From Brachypodius melanocephalos (Eukaryota; Chordata; Aves; Passeriformes; Pycnonotidae), in the NCBI GenBank assembly GCA_013398615.1, contig VZSR01003022.1, positions 3,672,573 through 3,736,572 on the forward strand: a DNA stretch of 64,000 nt, given 5' to 3'. A program made the translations under genes and the position numbers. This document shows, one piece after another, positions 13,901-25,900 of this stretch. Position 1 is the stretch's first letter, and each line of letters opens with the position of its first letter. A model generated the notes under the pieces. That model searched no databases. It was not told the DNA's origin and saw nothing but the letters and a program-made list of their open reading frames with translations.

Positions 13901-16900
13901 CTTATGGTCCCTGATTCCCTCCAGCTCCTTTGCAGGCTGTAATTACTCAGGAAGCTCAGTCAGGTGTGCAGTCAAATGATCTATGTCCAATTAGCACAGA
14001 CCCAGTGGTCAGAGCTTGGCAGCTCCCTTTGACTGCCACTCTGTGTCCCGGGGCCTGGCTCGTGTTCTCCATCACAGTCCAAAGCATGGCCTGGAGCTGG
14101 ATTTCCCAGCACACAGGGGTCAAAGGAAAAGGCACAACAAAAACACCAACTGGAGGGCCAGGACCCTCAGCTTATCCTCAGAGCAGACCTATCAGACTCC
14201 AATGGCAGCTGGACACCATCTCCACCCACCAGGACCTGTTTCCAAAATCCACCCCACTGCTCATCTGCCGCATCCCAAATGCCCGTGTGTGGAGGCCCAG
14301 GGGCCTGACACCGAGGTTATTGTGCCTCAGCCACAGAGGGGCTGAGGCAGACACCAGGAGAAGCACCCCTCTAGATTAGGGTGAGGAAAACCTTCCTCCC
14401 ATGGGCCTTTGCAGCCACATGTTCATATCTCTTAGGTTTCCTTGTTCTGTTGGTTTATGTCACTCTGTTCAGCCCCTGTTCACCATATGTGCATCCCTCC
14501 TGGAATGTCCTTCCTTCCCTTGAACTCCATTGGCTCTGTATTGCTGCAGTACCCCACCCCAGTGATCCCATTAGACCCCTGGTTCCAATTTACCCATCTG
14601 CTCCACTTTTCCCCATCCCTACTAGACCTTAACCCCCAGAACCACCCAATTTCTCTTGCTTATAACCCTGTGCCCTGAGCTCAATCTCTGTTCTCGTTCC
14701 TGGTCTACACTGGAAGCTGTTTCTCTTCCCTGGAATAAAACAGCACTGGGATCTCCAAACAGGAACCCATCCCTTTGCCTTTATCACCTTTAATTAGCAG
14801 ATTGCTCCGGGCCTGGAACACACAGGCTGCTCTCAGGGACGTGCCCATTGCATGAATGACACAACACCTCTTGAGCCGTGCCCATGGATGGCAGACCAAC
14901 CCTACAGACCCACATGCTTCCAGAAATGAATTTTCCTCCCATCCCGGCTGTCCCCAGGCTCAGCTTCCCCGTCTGCTCCCCAAGGATGCCCCATACGTGT
15001 TTCTGGTCCCGCTGCCGTCCCGCCAGCTTCTGCTCGAGGCGCCGCGCCGCCCGCAGCCACTGCTGGGCCAGGTGCCGGATCCTCTTCTTCATGAAGCTCA
15101 GGGACTCCTTGCCCGTGCCAATGAGCTCCAGCAGGCGAGCCAGGTCCCTCCGGAAAGCTGCCTAGGGAAGGAGCACGCTCTGCACGGTGAGTGTAGGGAA
15201 AGCGGCCGCTTGGGAAGGTTTGTCCATCTCTGCAAAGGGGATCTGAGTCCTTCCCGCTCCCCTGGAGCTGTCACAGCTCCTCTGCTTCACGCCCCAAATC
15301 CCCAAGGGACTCCACTGCACTCAGGGCTTCTCATGAGAACCCAGGTTCCTCAGCAGGGGAAAGACATGGATGTGTTGGAGTGGGTCCAGAGGAGGCCACA
15401 AAAATGATGGGAGGGATGAAGCATCTCTGCTGTGGAGACAGACTGAGGGAGCTGGGGGTGTGCAGCCCGGACAAGAGAAGGCTCCAGAGGGATCTTCTTG
15501 CAACATTTCAATTCTTATATGGGTTTATAAAAATACAGGGACAGACTTTTTAGCAGGGCCTGTTGCAACAGGACAAGGAGCAGTGGCTTTGAACTGAGAG
15601 AGTTGACTCAGACTAGATACAAGGAGGAAACTTTTCATGGTGAGGGTGATAAAACAGTGACAGAGGTTGCTCTATCCCTTGAAACATTAAAGGCCAGGTC
15701 AGGCAGGGCTTGGAACACCCTGTTCTACTGCAAGGTGTGCCCTGCCCATAAAGGTGTTCCTTGGCCCATAAAGATCCCTTCCAACCTGTGATTCTATGAA
15801 AACCCACGAGAGGCACCACGGCCCTGCTGACGCTGGATGTTTATTTCCAGCAGCCTCAGCACCAATGCCTCCCCCCAAAACCCCCTGGCAGAAGCCAGGC
15901 TGGGCCCACCTTACCTGTGCCCGTGGTGGCGGTGGCGGCGAGGGCTCGGCCACGGTCCGGTTTCGCCAGGGCAGGGGGGGACAGAACCACTCGACCTCGC
16001 TGAGGTAGATGAGGAAGGAGCACTCGGTGCCATCCACGCCAAAAAAGGCGTAGCAGGGGTCAGAGGTCCAGCGAGCCCTCATCCACTGCAAGGGGCAAAG
16101 AAACACGTGGGGCTCACAGAGGAGACGTGCCAGCCCTGCCAGGCGCCCCTGCTGTGGAAAAGCTCCGTTCTCCGGCCCCTTTCTCTGCCTGGGAGATGAA
16201 AATGAAGGGTGGAGAAAGGGCTGCAAACCCAGCCTCAGTGCCACAGGGCTGATGTTCACCCACTGGGTGCCTCCAGGGAATACGGGGCAGAGGAAGAGCC
16301 AGGAGGGTTTGCTGGGGGCTCCCTGGGTTTCTGGCACTGGTTCCAGCTTCCCTGGGGGCACAGCCGTTAATCCCCAGGAAATGATGAACCGAAGGGATTT
16401 CTCCTGGCTGGCTTTGCTGGGGAGCTGCTGATCTCATTGGCCCTGGAGCAGCAGGGCAGGGAGACAGATCTGCCAGCAGTCCCCAGGGATGATTTCACAC
16501 CGAGGAGAATAACCAGGGACCAGAGCAGCGATTTATCATCCCCCACGATGGCTCTTGCCAGCCTCTTCCTAATTCAACTATGAAAACAAATCTGCTCAGG
16601 GACAGGTTGCTGTGCCCAATCTGTAAAGCACAGCAATCACCAGGAGGGGAGATGGGATTACAGCCCTCCACAATTGCATTACATCCTGAATTTACTCAAA
16701 TCGTGGAAGGAAAGGATGGCTAACACCCATGGAAGTGAAAAATCCAGCCCCCCGTATCATTTTCTTATACCCTTCAACATCTTTTCAGGGAAACTCAGCC
16801 CTACAGAAGCCTGAGCTTGAAGCAGGCTGGGAAGAGGAGGGAAAAGGATGATACTTTTAATCAATTGATGTAAATATGCTCTCTGACAAAGCCATCATGC

Positions 16901-19900
16901 TCTGGGCCAAGTGCCAGGCTGCATTCCGGTATGAAGAGCAGGTTGGGTCAGGCAGGACATCCGATTTGAGATGGAGGTCCTGGCCACCTGAACAAGGTGC
17001 TGCTGCTCTGGGCAGTGCTGGGCTTATTCCCCAGGCACCAGGGAATGCTCCAGATAGTCAGAGATGATGTGACAGAGCTTCCTCCTCACTGTGCTCCTGG
17101 CATTAAACACACAAAGTGCAGGCAGGGAGGGCTGCAGCCAGAGGTGGTCTCACAGCTGATTCTGCTGCAGTCTGTGGCTTCAGTGCTTTGTACCATTCCA
17201 GCTAAAGGTACATTTGGGGACAGTATTATTGGGGGAGAACAACCCCATTTCTGTAGCAAAGGCTGCCAGAGAAGGTTGGACATTTCTCTTGTGTTTTCTC
17301 TTCAAAGCAGAGCCCTGCTTTGCTTTTCACACCTTTGGCTCTGCTCCTTCTCCTTCAATGGGCTGCACCTTTCCAATATTAACAAACATTTTATTCTGGA
17401 AAACATCCCATTCCCCATTGCCCTTCCCAGTTTAACCCCCAGGGTCACTGCTTTGGGCTCTTCCCCTCCCAGCAGCTTCCATCCCCCCTGGAGACCCTCT
17501 CCCAGACAGGGAACCCCAACTCACCTCCACCTTCCCAGCACAGTCGGGGTACTTGGGGTCCCTGGGCACCTCACACTGATCCCTCCTGCCTTCCATCACT
17601 GCAGAGAGACAGTTTGGGAATGGGGAGAGCTGGGGCATGACAGGGGAGCAGCTAGAAATGCTGTGAGGGGATGGGATGGGATGGGATGGGATGGGATGGG
17701 ATGGGATGGGATGGGATGGGATGGGATGGGATGGGATGGGATGGGATGGGATGGGATGGGATGGGATGGGATGGGATGGGGCTGGCAGCCCCAAGCATGT
17801 TCACTGGTGCCACAGCTGGGCTGGCAGACAGCCCCACCCCACTGGATGGAGCAGGACATCATGGTGTGAAGCATCTTCAGCATCCTTTGCAAATCAGTGA
17901 AGAAACAGAGGAAACCTCCCTGCTCCAATGCTGGGAACGTCCCCCTTCCCTGAATCTCAGCAGGTCCATTTCCAGCACTTCCCTGTGCCCACTGCCTGGT
18001 CCAGACCCCAAGTTCCACCTATCCCCACTGTTGTAAGCAGGCTGCAGGATCTAGGGAAGTACTTGACAGCCTTTACACTGTAAACTTGCAATAACAACTG
18101 TCCTGCTGAGCTGCTGGAAGAAGACTCAGCCCCCAGGGTGAGTTCCAGAATGAGCCATAAAATGCTTTAAAAAGGCATCAGGATCTTTTCTCCCTCCCTG
18201 GCTGGGTCAATAAAAGCCACCACCCCTCCTCTAAGCCCTCCTTTGCCCATAACTGAAAAGCATGAGGTGCAAGAGGCAGCAGAAAAATCTTCTGCCTAAA
18301 CCCCAAGGACCACGCAGGCATGTGGGGAAACATCTGCAGAGCCCAGCTGCCCTCCCAGCAGTGCCACAGTGGGATGGGAATGTCTCTCCTGGTGCTGAAT
18401 CCCAGCCTCTGTGAATTTGGATCCAAACCACCAAATTTTTTGTAGCCAGGTGCTTGTGCTGGCACTGCTCCTCACCTTTAATTTTGCATTTAATTCCCTG
18501 ACATTCATTCCTGACAGTCATTTAGATTTGTCACCACTCGTCCCCCTGGCAAGCACAAATTTCCCAAGGAAGGCAGCCTCAAGATCAGCCTCCACTTCTG
18601 GGGGAGTTTTACAAAATTTTACCCAAATTTGTCGTGATTGGATCTTCCCATGGGCAGAGCAAGACACAGAGGGGGTTTGGAGCATGGGGACCCCCAGGGC
18701 CACTCACCCTTCCCATTGAGGAGGCTGTTCCGGAGGATCTGATCCACCTTCACTGCAATGTCCGACACGTTCTGGGCTATGGCCTGGATCCTCTCCATCA
18801 ACCCAGCTGCTGGCTGGAACCTGGGAAAGAAACCAAATTAACCCTGAGAACTTGGTGTCTCCCAGTGGTGACACTCAGAGTGAAATCCATGCTCTTGGAA
18901 GCTGCCAGCAGGTTGAATTTAGCTCCAAGATGATACATGGGAATGGCTGGTGCAGCGTTTAACAGGCAAAGAAGTCACTGCCTTCCAGGAGGTTTGATTG
19001 AAAACCTATTTAAATCAGTATTTTGTATATATTCTGCCATTTTTTGCAGTGTGCTGTTAAACATGGATCCACCTGTGCATTTTATGCAGGGAAAATATTA
19101 AATAGACTGGGGAAAAAAGGGGGTTCTTATTTCAGATGTGCTGTGTTTGAAAATCCTCTGCCGTGAGTATTGGCTTTGCAGTAGGAAGCTGTGCTCAGGA
19201 GGAAAAAAAAAAAAAAAAAAGGAAAATAATAAAAATACAGAGAAAAAAAATGGTAAAACTGAGGAGGGCTGAGGAAATTTGTGGTCTTGGAACAGAGTGA
19301 TGAAAAACACACAGGACACGGGGATGTCCTGAGCCAGCCCATCCACCAAAGTGGGGGATCAGTTTCTCCTCCCAAGGAACAAGTGACAGGACAAGACAAA
19401 ACAGCCTCAAGTTGCACCTGGGGAGGTTTTGATTGGATATCAGGAAAAATTTCTTCACTGAAAGTGAGGCCAGGCATTGGAACAGCCTGCCCAGGGAAGT
19501 GGTGTAATCATCATCCCTGGAAGTGTCCCCAAAATACCCAGATGTGGTTCTTAGTGACAGGGTTCAGTGATGAGCTTGGCAGTGCAGGTTTAATGTTTGG
19601 ACTCGATGATATCAGAGGTGTTTTGCAGCCTCAGTGATTCTGAGATTCAGGTGAGAGGATTTCCAGGAGCCCAGCAAGGAGCAGCAGCCAGGGCTGTGCA
19701 GGGAGAGGGAGCCAGGGCTGAGCTGGGGGCTGCAGCCCCAGCAAAGCCCACAGGCACCTTCCACCAAGGCTTGAGGTCAGATCCCACCAGCTTGGATGTG
19801 CTTCCATGGAATCCTGGAATCAACACTGTCCTGGGTGAACAGCCCCATTGGAGGAACACGTCGTGTAAACAGGAAAACAGAGCCCTGTAAAGAGCCTGGG

Positions 19901-22900
19901 GGTCAATTAAAACCTGGTGTAAGCTGGAAAGGGGCAAAGAGAACTCCATCCATCAGCACTGGAGCCCTGCCAGGCTTGACAAGGAGCGAGCCCTCCCACT
20001 CCAACACCTCTCCTGCCACTTCCACCACAAGCAGCCACCACATCTCAAGGAGTTATCCCAGTGAATAATTTCCCCTTCTGCAGCATTGGGGTTGTAAGTT
20101 TTCCCTCCCGCTGCCGCCGAGGTCGTTACAGTACAAGGGAACGTCACATGCAGTGAGCAAAACCAAAAGGGCTACCTTGAATACTCGTGGCACAAAAAAT
20201 ATGTGCTGATGTCAGGTCCTTCATGGTGAAGTTTTATGTTTGTTCTCCAGCGGATCAGTGAACCCAAAGGCTGGATTTAAAGTACCTCTGTCCTCAAGGC
20301 TAAAAAAATCCTGGTTTTATGAACCGACGCTGCTTCGGCTGTTGATTTAAAGTTCATTTGCCAGCAGCGAGCTGCCCGCATTTTTCCTCCTGGCATGGTT
20401 TACGACCATCAATATTCAGCCTGCATATCTCCACAGGGAGCCACTGATCTTGGGCTTTTAAGAAATAATAATTAAATGCAGAGGACACCATTGCCCCCGA
20501 GTCACTTCCAACCTTTTGCAGAGAATAAACCCCAGGTATCCTGCTGTAACTGCTGCAGCAGGGAGGCTGCTCGTGAGGCCCTGGGAAAATATGGGCACAA
20601 AAATAACCTGAGATAAGCTCTGCTTGTCAGCATGGCTCTGAGGAGATAAAATTGTCCTGGTCTGAAAGCTCTCAAACTCCCATTTCTGCAACCTTTTTTC
20701 CACCAGCAAGCAGCCATCAGACCCCACGGGTGATGCACTCAGTAAACACCTGGGATGGGCAATTTAGGGTGAAACATCACAGGGATGCAGTGAATTTAGA
20801 GCCAGGGAGCCCAAACTCCTGTTTTCAACAGGATGTGGGCTTGGTGAAGATGCTCCCTAGGTTTCTCCATCACTCATGGCATGGAGAGAGGATGACCACA
20901 GCCACAGCAGCACTGCTCTTACCCTTCAGAGCACTTAGATTAGCTCACAGCCCAGCTTCTGCCTCTTCCCAGAAGCTATCCCAATCCTTACTTGCTCCCA
21001 AACACCCAAGGAACCAAGTGAGCCTCAAAAATCAACAGCAACCTCAGTCCCCACCTCCTCACTCATGACCTCCAGGCCTCAGCCACAAAAATGCTCAAAC
21101 AAAAACCAGGATCGTTATCCTAAATAAATGGCTTTCTTCCAGCTCAGCCCTGCCCTGCCTGGCAGCCACAGTGCTGGGTGATGGAGCTGGCCCAGGCTCT
21201 GCGCCAGCTTGCCCGGCTCTTGTGAAGCTACAACTGCTCCCCAAACACAAAGATTTCACCTGAAAGCCCTTAGACGCAAAATGGGTTTCTGAGCATCACA
21301 CTCCAGCCCTCCAAACAAGGCTGGTGATGAGCATCACAAGGCTTTCCCCAAAACACAGAGGATTACTGGAAAGTGACGCTAAAAATGTCCACCGTGACTC
21401 TTGGCACATGTGAAAGCAGAGGGAGAAAAGGGAGAAAAGTAGAAAACACAGAACCAGGCTCAGATCTCCCATGCTCCTCACCCTTGCATGTCAAACTGGC
21501 TGCCTCCAAACCCTCGTGACTCTGAGTGAGAGATTTCATGCCTGGGGAGAAGAGCCACGCTCCCAGTTGAGAGCACTGACAGGTCCCAGTGTTTGTATCT
21601 GCTGGGTAACAAGGCCATCGCAGGAGCAGCAAATTTCATGTAAGGCATTAAGGAGGTGACAAGCAGGTTAAGCATAAGTTACATCAACTATCAGCACAGC
21701 GATTTGTCACCCAGGCAGGAGACAAGAAAATGAGGTATTTAAAGGTGTATCTCCAACGTGAAAAGGTTCTGTGTGCCTGGAGGAGTTTGATGCCTTGTTG
21801 TTAGTAACTGGAGACACCAGGAAGGACAAGGTAAGTGGTTTATTCTGCTCAACGATAACTCAGCAGAGCAGGAATATTCCACCAGGTATCCAAGCCAGGA
21901 TGCCAGCACAACCCTTGCCAGCCCAGTGGGGGGAAAAAAAAAAAATCTCCTTTCTTCCATCACCACCAGTGCCCAGGGAGCAGCTTTCTGCCTTTTCCCT
22001 TCTCGCTTTTTAAATTTTTCCATAGCGACACGCTAAATGCCACCAAAGTGTGCTGGCACTGTGCCAGCAATTGAAACTACACTAAATTAACACAGCTTTT
22101 CTAGAACAATTTTTTTCCCTGGGACCTTAAAACCGTTTACTACAGCAAATACAGTGCTTTTACTCCGAACCATCAATATTGATTTCGTCTTTATTATTTT
22201 CAGATTTATATTTCCCCCGTTGATTAAGATTCAGATCACACTGTGCCGTATAATGCTCTGTATACAGTATTCATCTCCTCTCAAAAACTGCTATTAAGAT
22301 GTATCTTTCCCCACTGACAGATCATTTGCCATAGAATATAGCCGGAGGTTGGGCTTTCTGACACTTTTTTATGCATTAATTTGGTTCCCTTCACTTTGCT
22401 CTTGTCCCCAACTCCGCAGCACCAGCTTGGAATCAGCCTGTTTATCCCTTTACAAGCCACTGTCTTTTTATTGCCTTTTATAAAAGCGGCATTACAAAAA
22501 GATGAATCTCTTTCTCTTTGCGTGTTGTCTTCATAATACAAGCCCTAAACATATTTGCTTGCTCGTCCAATATTTCTTGCTATTAACTTGTGAAAGCCAT
22601 GGCTTTGGGAAGACCAATACAGATGGAGGAAAGCAGATGTTCTGAAGATAATACATCAACAAATTCAGCATTTGCACAGAGCAGTTTACCAAAGGATTTC
22701 CACTTGCTCCCATCCAGTGTCTGTGCTGCCATTTGCCTCTTTAAGTATTTTTTGAGTGTTTGCCCAAAGACCCAAAGCAGAGCAGGGCTGGTGCTGAGCT
22801 CTCGCTGGTTCACTGCTCTGGGGACACAAATCCAGCCCCAAAACAGCCTCAGTCTCCAGGACAGGGAGCTGAAATCCCACAGGCAGCACTGATGGCCAAG

Positions 22901-25900
22901 GAAAAAGGATCTTCCCTGACCTCCTGGTTCCTTCTGCAGTTCGTGAGGTGTTGCCTGTTAAAACAGCTGGGATATCTCCAGGAGAAATAACCCCCAAGGG
23001 CATCTCCAGGGGGTCACCCTGAGGGCTCAGGCTGCTCTTCCCATCCATCCATCTGTCCCTTCATCCCCAACCCCCTCCAATGGAAAAGACTCAGAGTTAC
23101 CCAACTCTGTGAAGTCACCAACTCAGTGGCTGAAAAGCTGAGGGGTCCCAGGGATGTGGGGAAAAATCCCCATCCGAGTGCTGGATTGTGGGAACTGAAA
23201 AAGCAAAGCACTTTCACAGCATTGCAGTAAGCTTACATAGATAGAGGTTTGAAACAGAGTTGAATTTTAGGCCTTGAAATATTTGGAGCATAGAAAGTTT
23301 TTGAGCTGCAAAAAAAAAAAAATAAAACAAGCAACTACTGTATGCTGTAAGGTGTTCGTGTAGTGTTTGGTGATTGGCTTGAGTAGATGTTTGTAAGCTT
23401 TTAGCATCAGCCTATTGACTAAAAACTTTTTAAAGGCCTTGGAACAAAGAGAACTTGGACCTCTGTTGTTGTGGTGTGAGTTTTACATCTCTGCCTTCAC
23501 TGAGACTGATAATGAAATAAAAAACTCATGGAATGCTTCTCAGTCACCCCATCCTGGTTTTGGTGATTAGATCCAACACTGGATAACTAAAAAAAAAGTC
23601 ATTTAAATGTCCAAGGGGATGGAGAAATTAAAAGCTTTGCTCCACTAATATAAGAGAATACAAGTAAAACTCATCCATGCTGGAGGAAAAATACTTTTGG
23701 GAGACCCATGCCCTTGTGTGCATCTCCACATCCTCTCTGAGATGGCTTGTATCCAAAAATCCAGAAGCCAGGTCTGCCCACGTGGGAGAGGGCAGGACAC
23801 AGACCCAGGGGGGTTATTGGGTGGCTGATGCTCTGTCTAAAATTTGTGTCACAGTCCCCTGACACTGATGACCCCAACACAGGAGGTGTAGCAGGAGAGG
23901 CAGCAGTGGCCAGGGCAGGTGCCCTGCTCAGGAGGCTCAGCTGTGCTGTTTACATTTATTGGCCTTGTAATCCTGGATTTAATCCTCATCACTCCAGCGC
24001 TGTTCTCCTGAGCTTGGATGAGCAGCCTTGCCTTGGACTGAGCTGCTGGTCCTTGTGGTGGGAGGGCAGCACACTCCGTGCTGTGATGGGGAGTGCAGGG
24101 AGGGTTCCCCATCCTGCCCCACTTGGGAAAAGCTCAGACCCCCAGAGAGCAGAGTAAGAGCCCAAAGCTCTGCTTGTGATCAGCATGGTAGAAATTTAGA
24201 GTAGCATTAGAGGGGGAAAAAGTGCAGAGGCTGAGGCACAGGGCTCACTGCTTTGCTCTCCCCTGGTGTGGGCTCTGCCAGGTCACTCAGATCCTCGGTG
24301 CCTTTCCTGACATCAGGCAAGGACAGGGATGTGGCTCCTGGCTTTGCACATGGGAGAAGGCCCACACCACTGAGGAGTGAGTTTATACTTCACAGGCTGC
24401 CCCTGCCAGTCAACTGGATGGGGAATTAAAACGAAATAAAAATATTTTTAAAAAAAAATCAGAGGACAGCATTTGCTCCCAGTGTAACTTCTGGGGTCTC
24501 TGAACATCCCAATGTTTTCCACCTCAGGGTGACACAAACAGCTTGGTCTCCCCTCCAGGAACATGTGAGTAAAGACCTGAGTTCACTCTGGCCATGCTTG
24601 TGGTCACCGAGAATTCACCCTGGGAAAATATCCCAGAGAACATGACTTGGGATGGGAGCATTCCTTGGAAACTCATTTGAAGCAAATTCCAGATGATGCA
24701 TGGGCAGAGCCCTGACTGAACTGCTCCAACACCAAGTTACATAATAAATCACTTAATAAATACAGGAGCATTTGACTCACTAAACTACCTCCATTTATTT
24801 TCATTTCAGTTGATTGTGGGTGATATTTCTCACACAAATACTTTCCTAAGAGACCCTGAGCTAACCCAAAGCCCACAGCTGCACACCCCAGGGGAGGACG
24901 CTGACATTTCAGTGAGCTGGCAATAAACTTCATGAAAAAAAAAAATGATGGAAACCAGCTTTCCAACCAAACCCTGTAGCTCACCAGCACAGCCAGCAAA
25001 GTATAACCAACACCAGTAATTAAAATATTTTATCATTGTTATAAAGTGCTTTGAGATCTTCCCCAAGCAGAACGCGAAGCTGAAGCCACAAGCCCAAACC
25101 TTCATTTTCCTCCTGACCCTCAGAGCCCCAGGCCCAGGCAGCTGTGGGTTTATTTATGGGAGCACAGAGGATCATTAAAAAGAGGGTTATGGGATCACCA
25201 TTTTGTTGGGGTATAAATCAGACATATTTATCTACAGGCTTGAGTAGCCTGATGCAGGCTGGGAGAAACCACCTTCAGTGAGCTGGGAAGGCACTGCCAG
25301 CCTCACAGCCTTGACTGAGAGGGACCTGCCTAAAAGTGAGACCAAAACCATCGGTTTTGATCAGAATCCTTGGGGCAGAGCATCCCCTGGGGCTGGATAC
25401 ATTCCCCAACCTCCATTTCCTTTGCCAGCTGTGTGTTTGGTGCTCATGCTCTGTTTAATTTTAGCAGGGGTGTTTTGGCAGGCTGTGTTTCCACTGCCAG
25501 CACTACACTCTCCTCAGATGCCCCTGAGCCCATCCCTCTGTTTGCTCCCAGCTGCTCCAAAATCAGGGAGTCTGATGGAGGTTGACAGGCTCTGATTTTC
25601 CCTGTGGGGTAAAGCAGGCACACAGGTTGGGTAAGGGCAGCCCCACATCACCAGTGCCCCAGCCCTGCCCCTGTACAGCCACTCAAGGCAAAACCAAAGG
25701 CACTAAAGCACCGGTGACTGCAGGTCTCATTCACCAAGAAGCCTCATTTGCCAGCCCTGTGATAAAGGACCCCCTGGTGTGTCAATGATTTGGCATGGCA
25801 CAAAATAAAATAAAAAATTAAATATAAAAAAAAATTTAAAATAAATTAAAATAAACCAAATAAACGGAAGGCAAAGCCTATTGCAGAATTAGGTTCAGCA

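Noticed and set aside
16997..17869. A 290-codon plus-strand ORF with MGWDG repeats
   Set aside because: It runs through the ATGGG array and across MGAT5B exon 5 in antisense; a repeat artefact.
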